From assembly GCA_040219935.1 (NCBI GenBank), contig JAVJUA010000040.1, forward strand, positions 1 to 64,000: a stretch of 64,000 nt of DNA. Reading direction: 5' to 3'. How positions within the stretch are numbered: the first letter of the stretch is position 1; each line of letters starts with the position of its first letter. Under the pieces are notes generated by a model. It was given only the letters and a program-made list of their open reading frames with translations, was not told the origin of the DNA and searched no databases. The position numbers and the translations under genes were made by a program. The DNA is from UBA7803 sp040219935. Lineage in GTDB: Bacteria; Pseudomonadota; Gammaproteobacteria; Pseudomonadales; Azotimanducaceae. This document shows, piece after piece, positions 50,886 through 59,953 of this stretch.

Positions 50886-50914
50886 GTGACAGGGCGGTAC
50901 CGCATCCGGATAAT
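50886..50914 (+). promoter_or_regulatory. sigma-70 promoter for rdgC
   Basis: GTGACA at 50886-50891 and GATAAT at 50909-50914 each match the consensus at five of six places and are separated by exactly 17 bases. A start near 50921 gives a ~26-base leader to the rdgC ATG at 50947. Confidence 0.65.
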
Positions 50915-50946
50915 GCGCCGCTCTTCGTCACCGGCCCGAATCCCCC

Positions 50947-51837
50947 ATGTTTCGAAACCTGCGTCTCTATCGTCTGACCGGCACCTGGCCCGAGTCGGAG
51001 AACGCGCTCTCCGAGCTGCTCGAGCGGGCCGCATTCAAGCCCTGCAGCGCCTACAGCGAGCGCAGCGCCGGCTGGGAGCCGCCCACCGGCGACGATGACG
51101 GCCTGCTGTGCCGACGGGTGGGCGGCGCCGACCTGCTGCGGCTGCGGGTGCAGACCCGGCTGCTGCCCGGGGCGGCCGTGAACGAAGCGCTGGAGGAGCG
51201 GGTGGAGGCATTCCGGGGCCGCATGCAACGCGACCCGGGCCGGGTGGAGAAGCGCCAGCTCAGAGACGAGGTGATCGCCGAGCTGATGCCGCGGGCGCTC
51301 ACCAAGTCGGAGCGGGTGCGCGGCTTCTGCCTGCTGCAGGAAAAACTGATCGGCGTCGACACCGCCTCCGCGGCGCAGGCAGAGCGGTTTCTGGATGCCC
51401 TGCGCGACGGCCTCGGCAGCCTGCCGGTGACGCCGCTGGAGTTCAAAAAGCCGATCGGCGCCTTCCTCACCCGCGTCTTCCTCGGCGACGGACCGGGCAC
51501 GTTCCGCGCCGGGCGGGAGTGCCGCATGCAGGACGCGGCCGCCGGTGCCGCCACCGTGAGCTGGATGGACATCGACCTGGCCGACGCCGACGTGCAGCGC
51601 CACGTGCGCCACGGCCTCAAGCTCACCCGGCTGGCGGTGCAGTTCGAAGAGCTGCTCGGCTGCGTGATCGACGAGGACGGGGTGCTGCGCAAGCTGAAGC
51701 TCACCGGCCTGGACGCCGTGGAGGACCGTGAGGACGAGGACCCGCTGGCGCGCCTCGACGCCGAGTTCACGCTGCTGGTGGGCGTTTACCGGCGGCTGCA
51801 CGAGGCCATGAAGAAGGAGCTCGGCGGCCTGGCATGA
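50947..51837 (+). CDS. rdgC: recombination-associated protein RdgC
   Basis: 296 residues, usual length. It opens MFRNLRLYRLTGTWPESENA and contains YSERSAGWEPPTG, RQLRDEVIAELMPRALTKSE in the middle and a final YRRLHEAMKKELGGLA, all in line with RdgC. RdgC forms a ring on duplex DNA and limits RecA action. The gene has a good promoter of its own and no ribosome site close to the ATG. Confidence 0.95.
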   Translation: MFRNLRLYRLTGTWPESENALSELLERAAFKPCSAYSERSAGWEPPTGDDDGLLCRRVGGADLLRLRVQTRLLPGAAVNEALEERVEAFRGRMQRDPGRVEKRQLRDEVIAELMPRALTKSERVRGFCLLQEKLIGVDTASAAQAERFLDALRDGLGSLPVTPLEFKKPIGAFLTRVFLGDGPGTFRAGRECRMQDAAAGAATVSWMDIDLADADVQRHVRHGLKLTRLAVQFEELLGCVIDEDGVLRKLKLTGLDAVEDREDEDPLARLDAEFTLLVGVYRRLHEAMKKELGGLA

Positions 51838-51937
51838 CTTACCGTGGTGCTTGCCGTGCGCGGCTGGCACCATGGCCGCTGCAAGACCGATCCGCACCAG
51901 CCCGCCACGCGGCGGCGCACAGAGGGGGAGACGCTGC

Positions 51938-52483
51938 ATGAGTCGAATAGACCGCTTGCGTGAGGCGCTCGGGGGTGCCCACCCGGTGGCTGCCACCAAG
52001 GTCAAGGACCATCTGCAGCCGCTGCAGCGGGCGTTCATCGAGCAGGCGCCGTTCCTGGTGATGGCCACCAGCGACGGCGACGGCAACTGCGACGCGTCGC
52101 CCAAGGGCGGGCTGCCGGGGTTCGTGCGGGTGCTGGACGACCACACCCTGCTGATTCCCGACGTCGGCGGCAACCGCCTGTTCCAGGGCTATCAGAACAT
52201 CGAGGCGAATCCGAAGGTCGGCCTGGTGTTCATGATTCCCGGCATGGAGGTCACCGTGCGCGTCAACGGCCGGGTGGACGTGCTCGAGCCGGATCAGGCT
52301 GCCGCGCTGGGCGCCGGGTCGGAGGTGAATCGGCCCGATGCCAATGCGGGGCTGATTCAGGGGCTGCGCCTGCAGATCGACGAGGCCTACTTTCACTGCC
52401 CCCGGGCGTTTCAATTCGCCGATCTGTGGAACACGGCGGCCATCGAGGCGAACGCCGCCCGCTCGCTGAAGGATCTGGCCTGA
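51938..52483 (+). CDS. pyridoxamine 5'-phosphate oxidase-family flavin-fold protein
   Basis: 181 residues from the ATG at 51938 (MSRIDRLREALG). The split-barrel shows FIEQAPFLVMATSDGDGNCD, SPKGGLPGFVRVLDDHTLLI and NRLFQGYQNIEANPKVGLV, the pattern of the MSMEG_1061-like (TIGR04025) group. Such proteins bind FMN or F420 and reduce small molecules; the substrate is unknown. Also AYFHCPRAFQFADLWN near the end is typical. Confidence 0.88.
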   Translation: MSRIDRLREALGGAHPVAATKVKDHLQPLQRAFIEQAPFLVMATSDGDGNCDASPKGGLPGFVRVLDDHTLLIPDVGGNRLFQGYQNIEANPKVGLVFMIPGMEVTVRVNGRVDVLEPDQAAALGAGSEVNRPDANAGLIQGLRLQIDEAYFHCPRAFQFADLWNTAAIEANAARSLKDLA

Positions 52484-52503
52484 CCCGGCGGGCAGGCAGC
52501 CGC

Positions 52504-53271
52504 TCAGAACCGGAAGTGCAGCGTCAGGAACGGGCCGCTGACGTCGATGTCGGCGCGCTCCACCTCGTCCACCTCGTCGAGCTCCAGGCGCAGCGTGCGC
52601 CAGCCGAGCTGGGCGCCCAGCCCCACCCCGGACGTCCAGCCCAGCAGCGCGCTGGCGTCCAGCAGGCTGTGCCCCCGATAGGCGATGCCGCTGGCTTCGG
52701 CGGCCAGCCATAGGCCGCTGAAGGGAAGGTCGAGGCGGGTGCGGCCGTAGAGCAGGGGGATGACGCCTTCGAACGCGGCTTCGCCACTGCCCGACGCCGA
52801 CACCACCGACACGGCGCCGTCGACCCACCGGGCGGCGACGCCCAGGTCGACCGACAGGCCCCGGTCCAGCAGCTCGTAGTACAGCACGGCGTCGGTCTGC
52901 TCGAGACGCACATCGGCGCTGACCGCCTCACTGATCGAGAACGTCTGGCCGCCGAAGGTCAGCGTCCGTGTCAGCGTGTCGCGGCCATCGGCGTCGATAT
53001 CGGCCCGGTTCAGCCGCAGGTTGGGGAGGAACGGGACGCCGTGTTCCAGGGTGCCGTAGTAGACGTTGCCGCGCTCCCGGTCGAAGCCCAGGTCGCGCTC
53101 CAGATCGACGTCGTCGGCGCCGGTAGCGAGATCGCCGGCCAGCGCTTGCTGCCAGCTTCCGGCGCCGACGTCGAAGCCGAGCACGGCATCGCCGTGGGCG
53201 GCGCCGGCGGCCAGCGCCAGGGCTATGGCCAGCGTCCGGCAGGCCGCCTGCACAGGGTTGGATGACGTCAT
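52504..53271 (-). CDS. outer-membrane beta-barrel protein (TIGR04219-like)
   Basis: 255 residues with a cleavable signal peptide (TLAIALALAAGAAHGDA). The mature part has alternating hydrophobic/polar strands, VLGFDVGAGSWQQALAGDLA near the N-terminus and a final GPFLTLHFRF ending in phenylalanine, the outer-membrane sorting mark. PNLRLNRADIDADG and LYYELLDRGLSVDLGVAARW match the family. It sits in the outer membrane; the role is unknown. About 94 bases separate it from the deacylase gene. Confidence 0.85.
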   Translation of the reverse strand: MTSSNPVQAACRTLAIALALAAGAAHGDAVLGFDVGAGSWQQALAGDLATGADDVDLERDLGFDRERGNVYYGTLEHGVPFLPNLRLNRADIDADGRDTLTRTLTFGGQTFSISEAVSADVRLEQTDAVLYYELLDRGLSVDLGVAARWVDGAVSVVSASGSGEAAFEGVIPLLYGRTRLDLPFSGLWLAAEASGIAYRGHSLLDASALLGWTSGVGLGAQLGWRTLRLELDEVDEVERADIDVSGPFLTLHFRF

Positions 53272-53365
53272 GGCCGCCTCCGATACTGCTCCTGAACGCG
53301 CAGTATCGGCCGCTCATCCGTCGGGAACTGCGAACCAGCGCACGTCGCGCGGACGCGGTGCCGTC

Positions 53366-54859
53366 TCAGCCCTCCGGGTCCCCGAAGGCGCTGCGTCGGT
53401 AGCGCAGCATCCTGCCGGTGCCGCTGCCGGTGGGCCGGCCGTCGCGCCAGGCCACCGCGCCGTTCACCACCACCAGGCCGATGCCGGCCGGTGCCTGCTT
53501 GGGCTCGTCGTAGGTGGCGGTGTCGATGACGGTGGCCGGGTCGAACAGCACCAGGTCGGCGAAGCAGCCGGGTGCGACCCGGCCCCGGTCGGTGAGGCCG
53601 AAGGTGGCGGCCGCCAGCGACGTCATGCGCCGCACGGCTTCCGCCAGGCTCAGCACCCCGCGCTCGCGCACGTAGTGGCCGAGGATGCGCGGGAACGTAC
53701 CGAACAGGCGCGGGTGCGGGCGCCCGCGCAGGTCGGGAATGCCGTCCGAACCCACCATCATGTCGGCGTGGCGCAGGTTGGTCTCGACATCGGCCTCGTC
53801 GATGATGAACTGGATGCAGATGGTGCGGTCGCCCAGCGGCGCGGTGAGCACGTGGCGCACCGCCTCGGTGACGTCGACGCCCAGCTCGGCGGCGATGTCG
53901 GTGAGCATGCGCCCTTCGTACTGACGGAAGGCCGGGCAGCTAGCGATGCGGATCACCTCGGCCAACTCGCGGTTGGGCGCGTCCAGGTCGAAGTACTCGA
54001 TCATGCGGCCGCTGCCGGCGGTGTAGGGATAGACGTCCAGAGTCACCCGCTGCCCGGCCGCCAGGGCGGCATCGACCTTGGCGAGGGAGTCGCGCACCTT
54101 GCCCCAGTTGGCGCGTCCGGCCGACTTGTGGTGGGAGATGTGGGCGTGCACGCCGGCCTCCCGGCCGATGCTGAGGGTCTCGTCCACGGCTTCCAGCAGG
54201 AAGTCGCCCTCGTTGCGCATGTGGGTGGTGTACAGGGCGTCGAACGGCCGCGCTTCGCGCGCCAGCTCGATCACCTCCTCGGTGTCGCTCCAGCGTCCCG
54301 GGCGGTAGATGAGGCCGGTGGAGAAGCCGCAGGCGCCCTGCTCGAGCGCCCGGGCGACGTGGCCGCGCATGGTGGCGAGCTCGCTGCCGGTGGGCGCCCG
54401 CTTGGCCATGCCCATGGTCAGCGCCCGCACCGTGTTGTGGCCCACCAGCATCAGGTTGTTGATGGCGGGCGAGCGTTCCAGCACCGCGCGGAAGTAGCCC
54501 TCCAGGTCGGTGAAGTCGCCGGCCACACCGGCCAGGATGCCGCCGCTGGCGGCCACCGAGTCCTGTGCCGGGTCGGCGGGCACGGCGCTGAAGCCGCAGT
54601 TGCCGCTGACCACGGTGGTGACCCCCTGGCCGAGCTTGAACTCCATGCCCGGATGCCGGAAGAAGGCGCCGTCGTCGTGGGCGTGGGTGTCGATGAAGCC
54701 GGGCGCCAGGCAGGCGCCGCCGCCGTCGATCTCGTCCCGCGCCGACCCCACCGTGCCCACCGCGACGATGCGGCCGCCGTCGATGCCGACGTCGGCCGCG
54801 CGCGGCGGCGCCCCGGTGCCATCCAGCACCTCGACGTTGCGAATCGCCAGCTCGATCAT
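53366..54859 (-). CDS. N-acyl-D-amino-acid deacylase (D-aminoacylase)
   Basis: 497 residues from the ATG at 54859. Amidohydrolase metal motif FIDTHAHDDGAFF, then GVTTVVSGNCGFS with the metal Cys typical of D-aminoacylases, HAHISHHKSAG, and VGSDGIPDLRGRPHPRLFGT near the end, followed by the family ending FADLVLFDPATV. It would release free D-amino acids from N-acyl forms. Divergent from the selenoprotein-like gene. Regulation is not visible. Confidence 0.92.
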   Translation of the reverse strand: MIELAIRNVEVLDGTGAPPRAADVGIDGGRIVAVGTVGSARDEIDGGGACLAPGFIDTHAHDDGAFFRHPGMEFKLGQGVTTVVSGNCGFSAVPADPAQDSVAASGGILAGVAGDFTDLEGYFRAVLERSPAINNLMLVGHNTVRALTMGMAKRAPTGSELATMRGHVARALEQGACGFSTGLIYRPGRWSDTEEVIELAREARPFDALYTTHMRNEGDFLLEAVDETLSIGREAGVHAHISHHKSAGRANWGKVRDSLAKVDAALAAGQRVTLDVYPYTAGSGRMIEYFDLDAPNRELAEVIRIASCPAFRQYEGRMLTDIAAELGVDVTEAVRHVLTAPLGDRTICIQFIIDEADVETNLRHADMMVGSDGIPDLRGRPHPRLFGTFPRILGHYVRERGVLSLAEAVRRMTSLAAATFGLTDRGRVAPGCFADLVLFDPATVIDTATYDEPKQAPAGIGLVVVNGAVAWRDGRPTGSGTGRMLRYRRSAFGDPEG

Positions 54860-54981
54860 GGGCGCACCCTCCGTCCGCGGATGGTCATGAGTATCCCAAA
54901 GCGCCGGCCGGGGCAAGGCGCCGGCCTGGACAGCGGCGGCGACGGCGGGGACCATGTCCGGAAGACACGAGGAGGGAACGG

Positions 54982-55842
54982 ATGAGCGACGACCGAGCCG
55001 TAGCCTACATGGCCCGCACGCGCGCCTACTACGAGGCCCAGGGCTTCGACCGGGCGTATCAGTACGCCCACCACGACGACGCGCCGTTCGCACCGCTGCC
55101 GAAGCCGCTGTCGGAGTGCACGCTGGGCCTGGTCACCACCGCCAGCCTGCGCCCGCGGGAACCGTTGGAACCTCGGGAGGTGGCCTCGGCGCCGGTGACG
55201 CCGGTGCCGGAGCGGCTCTTCGGCGACGACCTGTCGTGGGACAAGGAAGCCACCCACCTGGACGACGTGGCCAGCTTCTGCCCCATCGTGCCGCTCGAAG
55301 CCCTGGTCGGGGAGGGCGTGATCGGCGCCCTGGCGCCGCGCTTCCACTGCGCGCCCACCGAGTACAGCCAGCGCGCCACCATCGAGCACGACGCGCCGGA
55401 GATTCTGCGCCGGCTGCGGGATGACGGCGCCGACGTCGCCCTGTTGGTGCCCTTGTGACCCGTCTGCCATCAGACCGTGAGTCTGATCAGCCGTCACCTG
55501 GAAGCCAACGGCATGCCCACCGTGATCGTCGGCTCCGCCCGCGACATCGTCGAGCATTGCGCGGTCGCCCGATTCCTGTTCGTCGACTTTCCGCTCGGCA
55601 ACCCCTGCGGCAAGCCGTGGGACGGGGCCATGCAGGGCCGCATCGTCCGCGATGCCGTCTCGCTGTTCGAGACCGCGACCCGGACGCAGACCACGGTGAT
55701 CTCCTCTGAGCGCTGGGGCGATGATGGCTGGCGAGCGCGTTACATGCGGGTGAGCGACGACAACCGCGCCGAGCTGGCGCGCATGGGTGAGGCGCTGCGC
55801 CGCCGTCGGGCGGCGCGCGATCGGCGCCCCGAGGTCGGGTAG
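54982..55842 (+). CDS. GrdB/PrdB-like selenoprotein with in-frame UGA (Sec159)
   Basis: 286 residues if the UGA at 55456-55458 is read as selenocysteine at position 159. The start at 54982 follows a strong GAGGAGGGA. The first part (MARTRAYYEAQGFDRAYQYA, CTLGLVTTASLRP) and the part after the UGA (PVCHQTVSLISRHLEANGMP, TVIVGSARDIVEHC, FLFVDFPLGNPCGKPWD) together form one protein of the glycine/sarcosine/betaine/D-proline reductase selenoprotein B family. The UGA lies where that family has the redox Cys or Sec: DVALLVPL-U-PVCHQT. A hairpin starts right behind it. Alternatives are a nonsense mutation (TGC to TGA) or a frameless split gene; both halves being intact argues against decay. Role may be a reductase of oxidised small molecules. 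Confidence 0.82.
55464..55490 (+). promoter_or_regulatory. SECIS-like hairpin behind the in-frame UGA
   Basis: ATCAGAC (55469-55475), loop CGTGA, GTCTGAT (55481-55487): a perfect 7-base stem, extended by CTG/CAG across a CC bulge. The loop begins 17 nt after the UGA and has G at its second position, in line with bacterial SECIS rules (loop about 16-37 nt from UGA, G among the first two loop bases). Confidence 0.72.
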
Positions 55843-55849
55843 CGGCCGC

Positions 55850-57379
55850 TCACAGCCCGTAGCGCGCCGGACGGGTGCGCAGCCACTCGCCCACCATCTC
55901 GCCGATCATGATGCTGGTGAGGTTGGTGTTGGCCCGCGGCACGCCGGGCATGATGGCGGCGTCCGCCACCACGAGCTGCTCGACGGCGTGGCAGCAGCCG
56001 TGCTGGTCCACCACCGCCAGCGGATCGTCCGCCGGCCCCATCTTCACCGTGCCGCATGGGTGGTAGCCGCTGCCGGCGTAGCGCCGGCACAGCGCGCCGA
56101 TCTGCTCGTCGCCCATGGGCCGGGCCGGGTCCGGGAAGGTGACCCGCTCGATCAACTCTGCCAGCGGGCCGACGCGGGTGAAGGCGAAGGCGTCCTTGAA
56201 GCAGCGGGTGAGGCGCGCGCGGTCGCGTTCGTCTTCGCAGAAGCGGTTGTCGATGGCGGGCGCGGCGTGCGGGTCCGCCGACGTCAGGCGCAGCTCGCCG
56301 CGGCCGTACTGGTACTCCAGCACGGCGGCGATGGCGAAGCGCGGCGGGTCGGTGGGCCGGCCGGCAAAGGAGAGCTGCTCGATCTGCAGGTCGTTGCGCT
56401 TCTCCGAGCCCTCCGCCGTGTAGCGCAGGATGGTCTGGATCAGCGGCTTGTCGTGATCGATCAAGGCCGGGTCCCGCACCTCGCAGGCAATGGCCAGCGC
56501 CGGATGATCCGACAGGTTGGCGCCGACCCCGGGCAGGTCGCGATGCACGTCGATGCCCAGGTCCTCCAACTGCCGGCGCGGGCCCAGGCCCGAGCGCAGC
56601 AGGATGGCGGGGGACATGATCGCGCCGCCGCACAGCACCACCAGCCGGGCGTTGATCTGCTCGACGGCGCCGTCGGCGGTCTCCACCTCGACGCCCGTGC
56701 AGCGCCCGCCCTTCACCACCACCCGCCGCACCAGGGTGCGGTCACGGATGGTCAGGTTGGGGCGGATGCGGGCCGGTGCCAGGTAGCCCACGGCGCAGGA
56801 GATGCGCACCCGGCCCAGCTTGTTCATGGGCTGCGGGCCGGCGCCCCAGCTCCACGGGTCGTTGGCGTCGGGGCAGGGCGGATAGCCGAGATGGGCCGCG
56901 CTCTCCAGAAACGCCTGATGCTGTGGCAGCAGCTCCTCCGCCGGGTAGCGGCGGATGCTGATGGGGCCGGCATCGCCATGGTAGGGCGCGTCGCCGAAGT
57001 CGAGATCTCGCTCGAGACGGCGGAAGGCGGGCAGCACCCGCTCCCACGCCCAGTCCGGATTGCCGAGGTCGGCCCACTCGTCGTAGTCCTCGTGCATGCC
57101 GCGCAGGGCGATGGCCGTGTTCACCGCGCTCGACCCGCCCACCACGCGACCACGCGGAAACGCCACCTGACGGCCCGCGGTCGGCGCGTACTGGAGGTGC
57201 CAGTCGTGGTCCCGGTAGGAGTTGTTGTGGCCGTTGATCAGATCGAACGGCGTCTGGCCGAGGGCAGGATAGTCCGGGCCGGCCTCCAGCAGCAGCACAC
57301 GACGGCGGTGGTCTTCCGAGGCCCGGGCCGCGATCACCGATCCTGCGCTGCCGGCGCCGACGATGACGATGTCGTACAT
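55850..57379 (-). CDS. GMC-family FAD oxidoreductase (choline dehydrogenase-like)
   Basis: 509 residues. FAD motif VIVGAGSAGSVIAAR at the N-terminus, then PRGRVVGGSSAVNTAIALRG and GAIMSPAILLRSGLGP, the two GMC signatures. The catalytic His is in GSGYHPCGTVKMG; the second position lies in ANTNLTSIMIGEM, where Asn replaces the more common His-type residue. It would oxidise an alcohol to an aldehyde or ketone. It is convergent with the selenoprotein-like gene, with a 7-base gap, and divergent from nothing else in the sulfur cluster. Confidence 0.92.
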   Translation of the reverse strand: MYDIVIVGAGSAGSVIAARASEDHRRRVLLLEAGPDYPALGQTPFDLINGHNNSYRDHDWHLQYAPTAGRQVAFPRGRVVGGSSAVNTAIALRGMHEDYDEWADLGNPDWAWERVLPAFRRLERDLDFGDAPYHGDAGPISIRRYPAEELLPQHQAFLESAAHLGYPPCPDANDPWSWGAGPQPMNKLGRVRISCAVGYLAPARIRPNLTIRDRTLVRRVVVKGGRCTGVEVETADGAVEQINARLVVLCGGAIMSPAILLRSGLGPRRQLEDLGIDVHRDLPGVGANLSDHPALAIACEVRDPALIDHDKPLIQTILRYTAEGSEKRNDLQIEQLSFAGRPTDPPRFAIAAVLEYQYGRGELRLTSADPHAAPAIDNRFCEDERDRARLTRCFKDAFAFTRVGPLAELIERVTFPDPARPMGDEQIGALCRRYAGSGYHPCGTVKMGPADDPLAVVDQHGCCHAVEQLVVADAAIMPGVPRANTNLTSIMIGEMVGEWLRTRPARYGL

Positions 57380-57427
57380 GCGCCCGAGTGTACGCGATCG
57401 CTCGGGCCCCGGGATACCGGTTGGGCG

Positions 57428-58216
57428 TCAGCCCATCTCGTGGATGCCGCACTCGCGCTTCAGGCCGAAAAAGCGCGTCTCCTCGGCGCTGTCGGCCTGG
57501 TGCAGCGGCACCGTGGTGTGGGTGTCGCCGATGGACACGTAGCCCTGCTCCCAGAGGGGGTGGTAGGGCAGGCGGTGGGCTTTCAGGTACGCGAACACGT
57601 CGCGGTCGGTCCAGTCGGCGATGGGGCTCACCTTGAAGTAGCGGCCCGTGTATTGCACGAACGGGGTCGCTGCCCGGGTGCTGGCCTGGTCGCGGCGCAG
57701 GCCGGTGAACCAGGTGCCCACCTCCAGCTCGTCGAGGGCGCGCTGCAGCGGCTCCACCTTGTTCTCCTGATTGTAGGCGTCCAGGCCTTCCACACCCTGC
57801 AGCCAGCGCTGGCCGTGTACGGCCTCCTGCCAGGCGGCGCTGCGCGGGCTGCGGTAGACCTTGAGTTTCAGCTTCAGGCGCTCGGTGAGCTGCTCCACGA
57901 ACTGGTAGGTCTCGGGGAACAGGTAGCCGGTGTCCAGCAGGATCACGGGCATGTCGGGCACCTCCCGGGTCAGCAAGTGCAGGCTGACGGCGGCCTGGGC
58001 GCCGAACGACGAGGTGAGCACGTGGGTGCCGGGCAGGTGGGCGAGCGCGCACTGCACCCGGCCGCGGGCGTCGAGGCCGGCCAGACGCTGGTTCCAGGTC
58101 TCCAGGTGGGCCGCGTCCGTGAACGCGCCGCTTTCCACCACGCAGCGGGCATGCTCGGCCGGCGGCTGGTACTCCGGTTCCCTTGCGCGTTCCGACGGTG
58201 ACGGATTCTGGGACAT
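57428..58216 (-). CDS. cysH: phosphoadenylyl-sulfate (PAPS) reductase
   Basis: 262 residues from the ATG at 58216 (MSQNPSPSERARE). The PP-loop-type segment HVLTSSFGAQAAVSLHLL, then DTGYLFPETYQF, TGLRRDQASTRA and active-site Cys256 in RECGIHE. There are no CC...CC iron-sulfur cysteines, so it is the thioredoxin-dependent PAPS type rather than APS reductase. It produces sulfite for CysIJ. Third gene of the cysJIH run, 10 bases after cysI. Confidence 0.95.
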   Translation of the reverse strand: MSQNPSPSERAREPEYQPPAEHARCVVESGAFTDAAHLETWNQRLAGLDARGRVQCALAHLPGTHVLTSSFGAQAAVSLHLLTREVPDMPVILLDTGYLFPETYQFVEQLTERLKLKLKVYRSPRSAAWQEAVHGQRWLQGVEGLDAYNQENKVEPLQRALDELEVGTWFTGLRRDQASTRAATPFVQYTGRYFKVSPIADWTDRDVFAYLKAHRLPYHPLWEQGYVSIGDTHTTVPLHQADSAEETRFFGLKRECGIHEMG

Positions 58217-58226
58217 GTCTGGATCC

Positions 58227-59936
58227 TTAGGATGATGCTGAATTCGTGGCCGATGCGCCGGGCCAGGTGGGCACGTCCCTGAGCAGCGTGCGCACCAGGA
58301 AGTCGCCGAACGACTCGTCACCCTGCCGGCCTGCGGCAAAGGCGGCGAACTCGCCGTCCAGCACCTCGAGAATCTGGGCTTCGCTCAGGTTGTCGCGAAA
58401 CGGCCGGGCCAGGCGGTTGCCGAGGCGGCTGCCGCCCAGCATCAGCGCGTAGCGGCCGGGGGCGCGCCCGATCAGGGCGACCTCGGCGACGTAGGGCCGG
58501 GCGCAGCCGTTCGGGCAACCGGTGATGCGGATGTTGATCGGCTCCTCGCGAAGACCGTGGCGGTCGAGCCGCTCGGCCACCCGGTCGAGGAACTCGGGCA
58601 GGTAGCGTTCCGCCTCGGCCATGGCCAGGCCGCAGGTGGGCAGCGCCACGCAGGCCATGGCGTCGCGCTGAAACGGCAGCAGCGTCTGCCCGGCGTCGAT
58701 GCCGTGGCTGCCGGCCAGCGCCTCGATGGCGTGCTTGTCCGCCTCCGCCACCTTGGAGACGATGACGTTCTGGTTGGGCGTGAAGCGGAACTCGCCGCTG
58801 TGCACCTCGGCGATGGCCTTCAGCCCGGAAAGCAGACGGCGTTCGCCGGCATCGACGATGCGGCCGCCGGGAATGAACAGGGTCAGGTGCCAGAGCCCCT
58901 CCGGGTCGCACTGCCAGCCGAACCGGTCGCCGTTGTGCTCGAACCGGAACGGCGCGGCCGGTGCCAGGGCGAACCCGAGCCGCGATTCCAGCTCCGCTTT
59001 GAACCAGTCGACGCCGCGGTCGTCGATGGTGTACTTGAGCCGTGCGTGCTTGCGTTCGGTGCGATCGCCGTAGTCGCGCTGCACGGTGAGGATCTGCTCC
59101 GCCACGGCCAGCGCCTGGTCGGGGGTGCAGAAGCCGAGCACGCTGCCGAGGCGCGGGTAGGTGGCCGGGTCGCCGTGGGTGGCGCCCATGCCGCCGCCGG
59201 CCAGCACGTTGAAGCCCGCCAGCTCGCCGTTCTCTTCGATGGCGACGTAGCCGATGTCGTGGGCGAACACGTCGACGTCGTTCCACGGCGGAATGGCGAT
59301 GGCGATCTTGAATTTGCGGGGCAGGTAGGTGGGCCCGTACAGCGGCTCCACCTCCTGCTCGGGCGTCACCCGCTCCCCATCCAACCAGATCTCGTGATAG
59401 GCCCGCGTCTTCGGCATCAGCCCGTCGGAGATGGCGTCGGCCACGGCGCAGGCGGCGCGATGCACGGCGCTCGCCTCGGCCAGCGGCGTGCACATGACGT
59501 TGCGGTTGACGTCGCCGCAGGTGGCCAGCGTGGTCAGCAGCATGTCGTTGATGCGGCGGATGGTGGTCTTCAGGTCGCGCTTCACCACGCCGTGGAACTG
59601 GAACGTCTGCCGGGTGGTGACCCGGATCGCGCTCTGGCAGTGATCGCGGGCCAGGCGGTCGAGGTCGAGCCACTGCGCCGGCGTCAGGATGCCGCCGGTG
59701 ATGCGCGCCCGCACCATGAAGCTGTAGGCGGGCTCCAGCAGCCGCCGTGCCCGGTCGGCACGCACGTCGCGGTCGTCCTGCTGGTAGGTGCCGTGAAACT
59801 TGGTGAGCACCGTGTCGTCTTCGGCGATGGCGCCGGTCAGCGGGTCGGCCAGGCTCTGCTCGATGCTGCCGCGCAGCAGCCGGCTGGCCACCTTGACCTC
59901 TTCGACGTGGGTCGGCTTTGTAGCCTTGTCTGCCAT
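58227..59936 (-). CDS. cysI: sulfite reductase hemoprotein beta-component
   Basis: 569 residues from the ATG at 59936 (MADKATKPTHVEEV). Siroheme/4Fe-4S cysteines: VALPTCGLAMAEAE and ITGCPNGCARPYVAE. Other family parts: TRQTFQFHGVVKRDLKTTI, NVLAGGGMGATHGDP and RFTPNQNVIVS. It takes electrons from the CysJ flavoprotein and reduces sulfite to sulfide with six electrons. Order in the run is cysJ (17-base gap), cysI, cysH. Confidence 0.96.
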   Translation of the reverse strand: MADKATKPTHVEEVKVASRLLRGSIEQSLADPLTGAIAEDDTVLTKFHGTYQQDDRDVRADRARRLLEPAYSFMVRARITGGILTPAQWLDLDRLARDHCQSAIRVTTRQTFQFHGVVKRDLKTTIRRINDMLLTTLATCGDVNRNVMCTPLAEASAVHRAACAVADAISDGLMPKTRAYHEIWLDGERVTPEQEVEPLYGPTYLPRKFKIAIAIPPWNDVDVFAHDIGYVAIEENGELAGFNVLAGGGMGATHGDPATYPRLGSVLGFCTPDQALAVAEQILTVQRDYGDRTERKHARLKYTIDDRGVDWFKAELESRLGFALAPAAPFRFEHNGDRFGWQCDPEGLWHLTLFIPGGRIVDAGERRLLSGLKAIAEVHSGEFRFTPNQNVIVSKVAEADKHAIEALAGSHGIDAGQTLLPFQRDAMACVALPTCGLAMAEAERYLPEFLDRVAERLDRHGLREEPINIRITGCPNGCARPYVAEVALIGRAPGRYALMLGGSRLGNRLARPFRDNLSEAQILEVLDGEFAAFAAGRQGDESFGDFLVRTLLRDVPTWPGASATNSASS

Positions 59937-59953
59937 TTCAGTAGTTCGCCATC

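Noticed and set aside
55477..55842. Independent small gene after a stop codon
   Set aside because: It is in the same frame as 54982-55458, has no ribosome site and its first residues continue a conserved motif; it is better read as the second part of a UGA-containing gene.
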